Below, piece after piece: positions 50,803 to 58,685 of a stretch of 64,000 nucleotides of DNA. Under the pieces are notes generated by a model, which was not told the DNA's origin, did not search any database, and saw only the letters and a list, made by a program, of their open reading frames with translations. Location of the stretch: NCBI GenBank assembly GCA_040882255.1, contig JBBEBP010000023.1:186001-250000 (forward strand), given 5' to 3'. The translations under genes and the position numbers were made by a program. Within the stretch, counting starts at the first letter, position 1; each line of letters starts with the position of its first letter. This DNA is from PWQG01 sp040882255. GTDB taxonomy: Bacteria > Pseudomonadota > Gammaproteobacteria > Pseudomonadales > Pseudohongiellaceae.

Positions 50803-53183
50803 TCCTGTCCATCCGCACGGCGCTGCTACCCCTGGCGGTAGCGGGATTGCTCACAGCCACTGCCGCCGGGCAAGGCGATAACTGGGCACAGTATGCCCAG
50901 ATCAGACAAGGCGAGGCAGAACCGGGAGAAACCGGCACCGCTACCATGCCGTTGTCACAGGCCAGCGCTGCAGAGCTCACACAGGCGGTGGTGTACAGCC
51001 GGGTGCCTCGCACCCGGGGACAGTACGAAGTCGCTTTTCGTGATGGCACCCCTTACACACTGCAAAGCCCGGATGTGTGGGATACCCTGCCGGACACTCG
51101 AAATGTATTCGAGGGATTCAATGCGCCGGGCCAGTTGATCCTGCGTGAACCCGATGGCTCCGAACGCATCCTTTACGACTGTTTCAACAGTCCGGTGCCC
51201 TGTGTACCGCTGGACCCGATGGTCTCTTTCGATGGCAGCAAGGTGCTTTTCTCGGTATACCGCGGGGAACGACTCGCGTCCGCCCGGACAGATGGCATCA
51301 CCTTGCCCAACCAGCAGCTGGCGACGCCGACCGAAGCACAGCTCCATGTTGTCGATATTGAATCCGGCACAGTGACTCCTCTCGCTCACAATTCCGGGGT
51401 ATTCGACGTAAGCCCCGCCTGGTTGCCGGACGGGCGCCTCATCTTCGCTTCCACTCGTGCCGGTACCGAGGAGCCCTTGCTGGCCCGCATTACTCCCAAC
51501 AACCGCAATGGTGAACCGCAGCTCTATATCAGCGAACCCGACGGTACCGATGCAGTTAACATCACGCCCCATGAAGTCACCACGGCCATGCACCCCTACA
51601 TACTGCAAAGCGGCCGGGTCGCCTACAGCTCCCAATGGCTGAGCCACAACCTGGCTTATGGCAGCACCAACGGCGGGATCAACTGGCCAGGCACTCTGGA
51701 CAATATGTGGTTGATCATGGACATGGATATCCGGGGTGGCGACATGAACGCTCTGCTTGGTGCGCACCGCAACAGCATCACTGCTAGCAACGGGCGACGC
51801 AAGACCATGAAAGCACTTCACTTTCTGGGCCAGCGTCATAATGGGGATATCTGCGCCGCCAATTACTACCGCGCCAACAATCTCGGCCTGGGCGACGTCT
51901 TCTGCTGGGCACCCGAGCCCGTCGGCGTGGAGGGCGCGCTGCCCGATTTTCTCCCCAGAGACGTGTACAACGTAGCCGACTGGTCGAAATCCAACGATGA
52001 AACCTCCTTTCAGGAAAATGGTATCTTTCTTGGCAAGATCGGATACCCGGAAGGCCTGGAGAACAACCAGTTACTGCTGACAACCGGGCGGGGTGCCTGT
52101 CTGAAGAGAGCCGGCTACGTGCGAAGCTTCCAGGAAACGATTGCCGGACAACCGGAGAAACGGGCCTGTGACGTGGGCCTGTATGCCACCACGCGAATTC
52201 CCTCCACCTCCATGGCCGACCTGGCGCTGGTCGTTGACCACGAGGACTGGCATGAATTCGGTGCTCGAGTGGTGACCGGAAGGCAGGTGGCCACTCCCCC
52301 GTTGAGCCAGACTACCGACGGCAGTTGCCAACTGGCAAGCAGCGATGCCGGAACCGCTGAAACCAGCCCGAGCCGCCCCTACGAGTTCAATAATAACTAC
52401 ACAACCAGCGCCAACAATGGCGGCGAGATTGATGGCCTGGATCACGACGAACTGGCGGGTATCCGCTTCTGGGAAGTGGTGCCTCACACCACCAGGGAAC
52501 GGACTTTCAAGAATTCCATCGGCCACCGGTTGCGTGTTCTGGGCGATGTGAAGTTGCTGGAGGACGATTCCTTCAAGGTGAAGTTGCCCTGCGACACGCC
52601 CTACGTTATGACCGGTATTGATGACCAGGGGCGTGTGATCAAACGCGACCAGGTTCCACAGTCCCTGAGACCCGGGGAAAAACGGCTCTGCACCGGTTGT
52701 CACCTGCACTCCCGGGAGGGCCGTCCCTACGAGACGTCCATGGCCTCCCGCGTGCCCGCCGTCAACCTGCTGGGTTCACGCCCCGTGCCGAGCTACGAAG
52801 AGGACATCAAGCCCATCTTCGAGGCCCGTTGTCAGCAATGCCATAGCAACGACTACGTTCCCCTGATGGACTACGACCAACTGGTGTGGGATTTCTTCCA
52901 GGAAGCCCTGCCGGAGGAGCAGCGGATACAGGTAAGCACATCGGAGAATCCGCGGCGTCGATTCGGTCTGCATCGACCCTACACCAGCAAATTCGTCAAT
53001 TCGATGTTTGCCCGGGAAAGTCTGCTGTACTGGAAGGCGGCCAACGAACGTACCGATGGCCGCAGCGACAGTACCTATGACAATGATATCGATTTCGGTC
53101 CGGATCACCCGACAGGCATGTCGGACAAGGAGCTGGAAATTCTGGCGGAGTGGCTGGATTCCGGCGCCACCTCCAGGCCCTGA
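50796..53183 (+). CDS. Periplasmic di-heme HzsA-related protein
   Basis: Exported protein of 795 residues. The ATG at 50796 gives a signal peptide (about 1-25, ...TATAAGQGDN); it overlaps the deacetylase end by seven bases. The N-terminal half has WD40-like propeller segments (FDGSKVLFSVYRGERL, PAWLPDGRLIFASTRAG), and a middle region resembles the hydrazine synthase alpha subunit family. Two c-type heme sites are present: CTGCH near residue 632 and CQQCH near 681. It is the last gene of the 23.6-kb plus-strand series. HzsA-related proteins outside anammox bacteria have no known role, and hydrazine synthesis is not implied. A redox enzyme acting on the exported polymer or surface proteins is one possibility. 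Confidence 0.85.
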   Translation: MLILSIRTALLPLAVAGLLTATAAGQGDNWAQYAQIRQGEAEPGETGTATMPLSQASAAELTQAVVYSRVPRTRGQYEVAFRDGTPYTLQSPDVWDTLPDTRNVFEGFNAPGQLILREPDGSERILYDCFNSPVPCVPLDPMVSFDGSKVLFSVYRGERLASARTDGITLPNQQLATPTEAQLHVVDIESGTVTPLAHNSGVFDVSPAWLPDGRLIFASTRAGTEEPLLARITPNNRNGEPQLYISEPDGTDAVNITPHEVTTAMHPYILQSGRVAYSSQWLSHNLAYGSTNGGINWPGTLDNMWLIMDMDIRGGDMNALLGAHRNSITASNGRRKTMKALHFLGQRHNGDICAANYYRANNLGLGDVFCWAPEPVGVEGALPDFLPRDVYNVADWSKSNDETSFQENGIFLGKIGYPEGLENNQLLLTTGRGACLKRAGYVRSFQETIAGQPEKRACDVGLYATTRIPSTSMADLALVVDHEDWHEFGARVVTGRQVATPPLSQTTDGSCQLASSDAGTAETSPSRPYEFNNNYTTSANNGGEIDGLDHDELAGIRFWEVVPHTTRERTFKNSIGHRLRVLGDVKLLEDDSFKVKLPCDTPYVMTGIDDQGRVIKRDQVPQSLRPGEKRLCTGCHLHSREGRPYETSMASRVPAVNLLGSRPVPSYEEDIKPIFEARCQQCHSNDYVPLMDYDQLVWDFFQEALPEEQRIQVSTSENPRRRFGLHRPYTSKFVNSMFARESLLYWKAANERTDGRSDSTYDNDIDFGPDHPTGMSDKELEILAEWLDSGATSRP

Positions 53184-53211
53184 TCCGCGGGCTGCGCCAC
53201 GACAACGCAGG

Positions 53212-54063
53212 TCATGAGGCTCTCCACTCGCGCCGCAATAGTCTTTCTCTCGGCCATATACGGGTAAAAAGCCTGGGACGATACTGGCCGGTCCCGTAGA
53301 GGCCGCGCCGGGTTCGTGAGGTGGCAAATGCACCGGAATGTTCGCAATCGTCCTCTCCCGCATAGAGGATAGTCGCTCCACATCGTTCAGGAATCCGCCG
53401 AAGATAAGCGAGATGAGGACTGATCTCGTCGAGAGCCGGGTCCAGGAACCAACTGGTACTCTGGACGCCCAGGAAGGAAGCATTGACCGCCAGAAAGTCC
53501 GCCAGGTTTTCATAGGTCTCGAGCCAGCCGTCCGGATTGAAGGCAGCGGTATATTGTGGGTGCATATGCAGCTCGAGGAAAGGACTGGTGCCACGCGAGA
53601 GGGCAATGGCGCGAACGAACCTTGCGGCCTGTCGCCACCCTCCCCTGATCAACAGGCTACGGGAAATACCGGAAAAGGGCGTTGCCAACTCGGCACCAAA
53701 AGGAATAAGGCGATGACGAAGAATGCCCAGGTCCTTTCGAAAGGGGTCGTTGCGAAAGGTGAAATAGTCATCAGCTTCATGGGTCAGCTGATTTTCTATC
53801 CGTAACAGGTGCTGGCGATAGAGCGAATGGAATTGCGCGGGCAAGGTCCAGCGGATATCTGCCAGAGTGAATTGTTCCAGCAGGGTATTACAGAGGATCC
53901 TGTTCAGGTGGATGGCAGCCGCCGGGTCCCGCCGGGCGACAGACTGTTCAGCCGCCAACAGCTTTTCCGGGAGAGCCGCGTAGCCATGCTCAACTACAGG
54001 GCCACTATGGTTGTTGCACAGCTCGGCGAGCTGGCAGTAGTCTTCCGGAGAAATGATAGCCAC
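53212..54063 (-). CDS. Uncharacterised protein
   Basis: I do not recognise the family. The GTG at 54063 is preceded by GGAGG nine bases upstream, giving 283 residues; the frame stays open a further 135 codons but that part is low-complexity and unlike coding sequence. The chain is soluble, with HMHPQYTAAFNPDGW and a long conserved-looking segment (ENLADFLAVNASFLGVQSTSWFLDP). No signal peptide or membrane helix. It ends with a basic tail (RERLLRREWRAS). It is convergent with the HzsA-related gene (28 bases apart). Real by size and Shine-Dalgarno; function unknown. Confidence 0.65.
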   Translation of the reverse strand: MAIISPEDYCQLAELCNNHSGPVVEHGYAALPEKLLAAEQSVARRDPAAAIHLNRILCNTLLEQFTLADIRWTLPAQFHSLYRQHLLRIENQLTHEADDYFTFRNDPFRKDLGILRHRLIPFGAELATPFSGISRSLLIRGGWRQAARFVRAIALSRGTSPFLELHMHPQYTAAFNPDGWLETYENLADFLAVNASFLGVQSTSWFLDPALDEISPHLAYLRRIPERCGATILYAGEDDCEHSGAFATSRTRRGLYGTGQYRPRLFTRIWPRERLLRREWRAS

Positions 54064-54439
54064 CTGGATCACCCTCCCCGGCGGATTGTCTGCTGAATCA
54101 CATTCACTGGACTTCGCTCCACTGCTGTTGACACCACCGGGACGCGGAATACCGCCCGATGATCTTTCTGACCGGTATCTGCATCCACCCGGGTACAAGC
54201 CCAGGCTACAACGGTGTACGATGGCCGACATAAATAGCGCAAAAATACCGATATTGCTGCGGTGCTCGCGATTGCGCCTGACCAAGGCAACGATCACAGA
54301 GTAGTAATTATGACACGATTTTTGTGAAGCCTCATCGTGATGCGAGCGGAGTCCGGAAAGCCATCTGCGTGATACGGCTCGCTCCACCGCCGACATTGCG
54401 TGGGATGTCGCACAGACCAATGAGCGTCGCCCGGGCATT
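54064..54439. other. Intergenic region between divergent genes
   Basis: About 375 bases without a credible gene. The GGAGG ribosome site of the minus-strand gene lies at 54073-54077. A TTGACA-like hexamer is present on the plus strand near 54128 but lacks a good -10 partner. I see no operator or terminator. Confidence 0.4.
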
Positions 54440-55462
54440 ATGGTCAACATGACTACCATCGATACCACACATATTCCCGGCAGCGTCGCACCAACAGGAA
54501 ACCGGTATCAAGGGCGCGGGACACCATCGGCATTCATGAATAATGCGGACCCCCTCAATGACTTCTCGTTCCAGGACATGGCGCAGATAACACTGGATGC
54601 TATTGGTGATGCTGTGTTGGTGGTCAATCCCCAAGGTCGGGTGATCTATCTCAACAAGGTAGCTGAAACGATGACCGGCTGGTCGAGCGTACAGGCACTC
54701 GGGCGCCCTGTGGATGAGGTCTTTCCCATCATCGATGGCGAAAGTAGACAACGGAGAACAACGCCCTCACAGAGGGCCCTCGAAGAAGACCGGGTTGTCG
54801 AACTGGCTCTGGGTAGCGTACTGGTCCGCCGCGACGGTACCGAAATCGCAATAGAGGACTCCGCAGCGCCCATTCGTAACCGCCACGACAAGGTGACCGG
54901 AGCAGTGGTTGTTTTTCATGACGCCCGGCAATCACAGACCGCGATACAAAAGATGAGCTATCTTGCCCAGCACGATGCACTCACCGGTCTGCCGAATCGC
55001 GTGTTGCTTACCGAGCGACTCACCCAGGCCCTTGGTCTGGCCGAACGACACTACAACCAGGTGGCGCTGTTATTTCTGGACATGGACAACTTCAAGCAGG
55101 TCAACGACTCTCTGGGTCATGCGGTCGGTGATCAGTTGTTGAAGGATGTTGCAGAAAATATTGTAGCCTGCGTTCGCACGACAGACACAGTGAGCCGCCA
55201 CGGTGGTGATGAGTTTGTCATTCTGCTGCCCTGGATAGAAGACACAATGGATCCCTCACTGGTGGCAGAAAAACTGTTGGCCAGATTCGCGTCGCCACTC
55301 ACTATCGACGGTCACAAGCTGCAGGTGTCCATGAGTATCGGCATCAGCGTCTACCCCGAAAACGGAATCGATGCCGACACGCTGATGAGGAATGCGGATA
55401 CTGCCATGTATGCCAGCAAACACAATACCCGGATAAGCTACAGTTCTTTCGACAACCACTGA
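54440..55462 (+). CDS. Diguanylate cyclase with PAS domain
   Basis: Cytoplasmic protein of 340 residues: PAS domain (about 45-165; DAVLVVNPQGRVIYLN), then GGDEF (about 178-338) with intact HGGDEF motif and DMDNFKQVNDSLGHA. Should synthesise c-di-GMP, an activator of exopolysaccharide output in many Gammaproteobacteria; its place at the end of the locus fits that. Start uncertain: ATGs at 54440, 54449 and 54536 are all in frame and none has a strong ribosome site. Confidence 0.88.
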   Translation: MVNMTTIDTTHIPGSVAPTGNRYQGRGTPSAFMNNADPLNDFSFQDMAQITLDAIGDAVLVVNPQGRVIYLNKVAETMTGWSSVQALGRPVDEVFPIIDGESRQRRTTPSQRALEEDRVVELALGSVLVRRDGTEIAIEDSAAPIRNRHDKVTGAVVVFHDARQSQTAIQKMSYLAQHDALTGLPNRVLLTERLTQALGLAERHYNQVALLFLDMDNFKQVNDSLGHAVGDQLLKDVAENIVACVRTTDTVSRHGGDEFVILLPWIEDTMDPSLVAEKLLARFASPLTIDGHKLQVSMSIGISVYPENGIDADTLMRNADTAMYASKHNTRISYSSFDNH

Positions 55463-55491
55463 CAGTCGCGGTTCCATTCCCGCCCAGGGGA

Positions 55492-56574
55492 TCAGGCGTC
55501 GTTGATCAGATGCATGCTCCGCAGCGCCTTGCGCAACAGGTGCGGCAGCAGCAGATACGATGGCATGCGCAACGCATGACCGCGAACGTACAGGGCCAGT
55601 CTGGCCAGCACACTCCATCGGTCGCTGCAGCTCTCGTGATCCGGTAGCAGACCACGCTCGAACATGCCGTCCATCAGGCTGACCGGGATGGCAGGCGCCA
55701 GACGTTGCAGGCGGGCTGTGACCTCGTCAGGGACCGCAATGCCCGGGCGATGCTGCAGATAGCGCAGGGTGTAGTACAGAGGGCGCTCCAGATTCAGCGC
55801 CTCCGAGCGGGCCACCAGGACCCGCCAGTCATCCTCGGTGGCAATGAAATGCTCTATCATATCCTGCAGGTCGAACAGGTCACGCAAACCCTGGTCGAAC
55901 TCCCCGTCGTGGAACAGATGCACCGCACTGTGCAGGATCATGTCCGGCGGGCTGAGTACCCGGACATTCGTGCGCCCCGCACAGGCCACCGAGGCCGCAA
56001 GCAGGAGTTCCGGATCGGGCTGCAGGCGTGCGGTATCAGGCACCAGGTTGTGATGGATATCGATCACGCTGCCCCGGGTAATATGCCGCATCGGTGGCAG
56101 TTCGTGCATCCATTGGCGATAGTAGCGCTGGTCGTAGGCATTCTGGTACCCGGCTGTCCAGCCATGCGTCATAGCAGCTACCTCCACGCGGTGCAGGGCT
56201 TCACGGGGAACCAGCAGATCAAAATCGGTAAACACCCGGCAACGACCCGGTGGCAGATCGGCCATTTCATAGGCAGCCCCCTTGAGCAGCACCAGCGGGA
56301 CGTCCACTGACGCCATCATGAGTGCCAGGTGCTCCACCTCCCAGCGCACCGCGACTCGTTGGCGGTCGCGCAGTGTCAGCGCGGCCTGAAGGTGCCGCTT
56401 CGGGCCGTCGGGTACGCTGTCGTACAGATCCGTCTCCCGCAACCGGGTGGCCAGGCGAACCTGCATGGCCGAGACGCGCGCCTGCCGTATCACGGTTTCC
56501 CAGTCCCGCAGGCCGAACTCGCGGCACAGCTCCGGGTCCAGCAACAGATCGATTAATAGACAAGCGGGCAACAT
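55492..56574 (-). CDS. Nucleotidyltransferase family protein of the HPr-rel-A cassette
   Basis: Protein of 360 residues with the uncharacterised nucleotidyltransferase fold (NTP_transf_5): VLLKGAAY followed by FTDFDLLVP (Asp pair for metal) around residues 95-130. The substrate is unknown. Its start overlaps the stop of the HprK-like kinase (TGATG), so the two are coupled. It is the last gene of a four-gene minus-strand operon. Confidence 0.85.
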   Translation of the reverse strand: MLPACLLIDLLLDPELCREFGLRDWETVIRQARVSAMQVRLATRLRETDLYDSVPDGPKRHLQAALTLRDRQRVAVRWEVEHLALMMASVDVPLVLLKGAAYEMADLPPGRCRVFTDFDLLVPREALHRVEVAAMTHGWTAGYQNAYDQRYYRQWMHELPPMRHITRGSVIDIHHNLVPDTARLQPDPELLLAASVACAGRTNVRVLSPPDMILHSAVHLFHDGEFDQGLRDLFDLQDMIEHFIATEDDWRVLVARSEALNLERPLYYTLRYLQHRPGIAVPDEVTARLQRLAPAIPVSLMDGMFERGLLPDHESCSDRWSVLARLALYVRGHALRMPSYLLLPHLLRKALRSMHLINDA

Positions 56575-57491
56575 CAGGAAAACCTGGCGTCAGCACGTTG
56601 ATTCAGCGTGGTGATGGCGTGCTCCATGTCGCCGTACACCAGTTGGTAGCCGTCCAGTCCTTCCACCACATCGGCCAGGGTGTCGAAGCCGCGTTCGGCC
56701 AGCAGGCTGTAATTGAACGCGTTATCGACCAGTGCCATGAAGGAGTCGGCCCGTGGTACTGCGGCCAATCGGGTCTTGCTGCCGGGCGTAAAACGGGGAA
56801 ACACCGCCCAGCGGATGGGGACGGACTCTGCGGCGCGGGCAACACTCTGCGCGCTGGGCCGCAGATGCGCCACATTGCCCTTGGCGGTATCGGCGATGGG
56901 CGCGGTCATGACCGCCTCCGGTGCAAACTCCCGGATCAGGGAAATCGACTGGTTCTTGAGACTGACGGGGCGGCACAACGGATGCGCCCGGCCACGGACA
57001 GGGTCAATCAGGATCAGCTCGTCAGACAGCAACCGCCATCCGCGGTGCATCATACCGGCACACAGGGTGCTCTTGCCCGAGCCGGACGGGGCCGGCAGGA
57101 TCATGGCGCCGCCATTTCTCTCCAGCACCGCTCCGTGCAGGATCAGCAGGTGATGGGAATGATTGCAGATGCACCAGTTCATGCCCCACTCCAGCATGGC
57201 GAGCGCCTGCTGGCCTGCCAGCGGCTTGAAGGGCACGACACCGTCCAGGTCGAACTCGGACTGGGCACGGTACAGACGCCTCGGGCCCCGCGACAGCCTG
57301 ACGCGAACGTGAAAGTCCACGAAGTCGGCGTCCGACGCCAGGGGCGTATCGGCATAGAGCGTGGCAAGCAAGGCGGTCAGTCGGCGGATGGGGGTGCGGA
57401 CGCAGAACACAAAGGGCCCGGTCTTCAGGGCCAGGCCTTCATCCAGCAGGCGAGTACGAATATCCCGAGGGGCCAGTTCTCTCAGCAACAT
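56574..57491 (-). CDS. HprK-related kinase A
   Basis: Protein of 305 residues with the P-loop PAPSGSGKSTL (about 138-147) and the HPr-kinase-like fold; DELILIDP may serve as Walker B. It belongs to the HPr-rel-A kinase type (TIGR04352), whose substrate is not known. The ATG at 57491 lies one base after the stop of the PqqD-like gene. No HPr or PTS gene is nearby, so sugar-transport control is unlikely. Confidence 0.87.
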   Translation of the reverse strand: MLLRELAPRDIRTRLLDEGLALKTGPFVFCVRTPIRRLTALLATLYADTPLASDADFVDFHVRVRLSRGPRRLYRAQSEFDLDGVVPFKPLAGQQALAMLEWGMNWCICNHSHHLLILHGAVLERNGGAMILPAPSGSGKSTLCAGMMHRGWRLLSDELILIDPVRGRAHPLCRPVSLKNQSISLIREFAPEAVMTAPIADTAKGNVAHLRPSAQSVARAAESVPIRWAVFPRFTPGSKTRLAAVPRADSFMALVDNAFNYSLLAERGFDTLADVVEGLDGYQLVYGDMEHAITTLNQRADARFS

Positions 57492-57492
57492 G

Positions 57493-57759
57493 TCAGACGG
57501 ACTCCACCAGTTCCATGGCCAGCAGAAGGTCCAGTGCTTCATCAATCCCGGCTATGCTCACCCCCGGCTTCAAAGCCGATTCGACGGCCGCTCTGCTACG
57601 TTCAGACTCGGTCAGTAACGCCAGGATGCGTCCACCGGGATGATCTATACGATGAGTGTTCCCCGAGAGGGGTTCGAAGACAATAACAGCACCGTCCCAG
57701 ATACGCCAGGACTGGCGATGTCGAACAATACGAAACCGGGTGTCGGGAGGCGCCGGCAC
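57493..57759 (-). CDS. PqqD-like protein, HPr-rel-A system
   Basis: Small protein of 88 residues with a PqqD-like winged-helix layout: WRIWDGAVIVFEPLSGNTHRID then a Leu-rich helix. PqqD proteins present peptide precursors to modifying enzymes; here the partner is unknown. It starts with GTG at 57759, three bases after the stop of the Tat-exported protein gene. Fits the TIGR04353 type. Confidence 0.82.
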   Translation of the reverse strand: MPAPPDTRFRIVRHRQSWRIWDGAVIVFEPLSGNTHRIDHPGGRILALLTESERSRAAVESALKPGVSIAGIDEALDLLLAMELVESV

Positions 57760-57761
57760 TG

Positions 57762-58358
57762 TCAGGGCTTGCCGGTGTTGGCGTCAAACTGGTCATTGGC
57801 GCTCTCCAGGGTGTTGGCCAATGCCTGGAAACTACTCACCGATGCGCCATACAAGGCGTTGTAGGCATCCTTGATCTGCTGGACCGTGAAGGCGTAGCCG
57901 GGAACCCCTTGATCGGGCGGAAACATTGTGGCGTTCAGCAATGCGCCAACAAGGTGAAAGCCAAAGGTCCCCTGCACCGGATCGCTGCCCCCGTCCAGGT
58001 CGATCACGTTCCCGAGAGTCAACCCGTTGTAGAGGACACTGCCCTGATACTCGACCGCCCCGAACACCGGGTGGAAGGATGTGTGTTGTGAAATCGGCCA
58101 GCGATCCTTGAAGTTCTTCCACCATCCGGCGGAAATACTGCAGCCATCAAAGTCATGACCACCGGATGCGTTGGCCGAAGCCAGGGCGGAGGCCGTACAC
58201 ACGCCCCCTTGAGCCCATACGGGACGGCTGGCAATCGTCAACAGCAATGACGAGGACGCACCGGCCGTCAGCAGACGCCGGCGCCGGGCGTCGACGTTGT
58301 TGCCAGTGCCGGGCTGTATAGCCGCCTTCCGCGAAGCGTCATTGTTATGTTCAGTCAT
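57762..58358 (-). CDS. Tat-exported protein with a YWKNH-like motif
   Basis: Protein of 198 residues with a twin-arginine signal (RRRRLLTAGASSS then a hydrophobic stretch ending RPVWAQ, about 25-50). The mature part has GCSISAGWWKNFKDRWP, comparable to the CTPGYWKNHxxxWP motif of many secreted proteins, and GALLNATMFPP, comparable to their AALLNA segment. Tat export implies folding, and perhaps cofactor loading, before secretion. It heads the operon with PqqD-like, HprK-like and nucleotidyltransferase genes, so it may be the substrate of that system (inference). Start ATG follows GGAGG. Confidence 0.75.
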   Translation of the reverse strand: MTEHNNDASRKAAIQPGTGNNVDARRRRLLTAGASSSLLLTIASRPVWAQGGVCTASALASANASGGHDFDGCSISAGWWKNFKDRWPISQHTSFHPVFGAVEYQGSVLYNGLTLGNVIDLDGGSDPVQGTFGFHLVGALLNATMFPPDQGVPGYAFTVQQIKDAYNALYGASVSSFQALANTLESANDQFDANTGKP

Positions 58359-58373
58359 AAATGTACCCCTCCG

Positions 58374-58455
58374 AAGAATGTCTGTACGGCCCCGTCCGAA
58401 TGCTTGAGTTATAGAGTCGTAGCGTTACAAGCACTTGCAAGAATGTCTGTACGGC
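58374..58455. repeat. 17-bp direct repeat pair
   Basis: AAGAATGTCTGTACGGC occurs at 58374-58390 and again, identical, at 58439-58455, upstream of the Tat-exported protein gene. Start-to-start distance is 65 bases. Each copy contains TCTGTACG, also the arm of the palindrome at 17406. Confidence 0.85.
58425..58440. promoter_or_regulatory. Palindromic operator candidate
   Basis: TTACAAG-CA-CTTGCAA, one mismatch between the arms; directly abuts the second 17-bp repeat. Regulator unknown. Confidence 0.4.
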
Positions 58456-58685
58456 AGCACACACAGCATAAGGGGGAACAGAAATGTACAAGCATGCGAC
58501 AATGTCCGGTCCCGCCGGTAGTCATTCGCCGTTGCGGTGGTCCGGACATCGCTCCGCAGGCGCAATACGTGCTACCCTCTTGCTGCATCTTTACGCGCAA
58601 CTTTTTCTGGGGGCACCGCCAGGAGTACCTTGCGTGTACCCACAAACACCGTGCAATCCGTGCAAGGGAAACCGGGACTACATCC

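Larger units (their letters stand above)
58359..58685. promoter_or_regulatory. Divergent regulatory region with direct repeats and palindromes
   Basis: No gene; the frame of the GLUG protein is open across it but not coding. It holds a 17-bp direct repeat (58374-58390, 58439-58455), a near-perfect 16-bp palindrome (58425-58440) and an inverted repeat ATGTCCGG/CCGGACAT (58502-58509, 58542-58549). Confidence 0.55.

Noticed and set aside
54064..54468. 135-codon N-terminal extension of the unknown minus-strand protein
   Set aside because: Composition is low-complexity and a good GGAGG site supports the GTG at 54063; the extension would also cover the start of the diguanylate cyclase.
55492..57759. 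Lasso-peptide or similar RiPP cluster, because PqqD-like and asparagine-synthase-like genes occur in the window
   Set aside because: The asparagine-synthase-like gene lies 12 kb away within the polysaccharide operon and matches the exosortase type; no B2-type protease or precursor peptide is adjacent.
58502..58549. Inverted repeat ATGTCCGG/CCGGACAT as a terminator
   Set aside because: The loop of 32 bases is too long and no T tract follows; left as an unassigned inverted repeat.
58347..58685. 113-codon N-terminal extension of the GLUG protein
   Set aside because: A signal peptide begins at the ATG at 58686; the extension covers repeats and palindromes of a regulatory region and starts inside the Tat protein gene.
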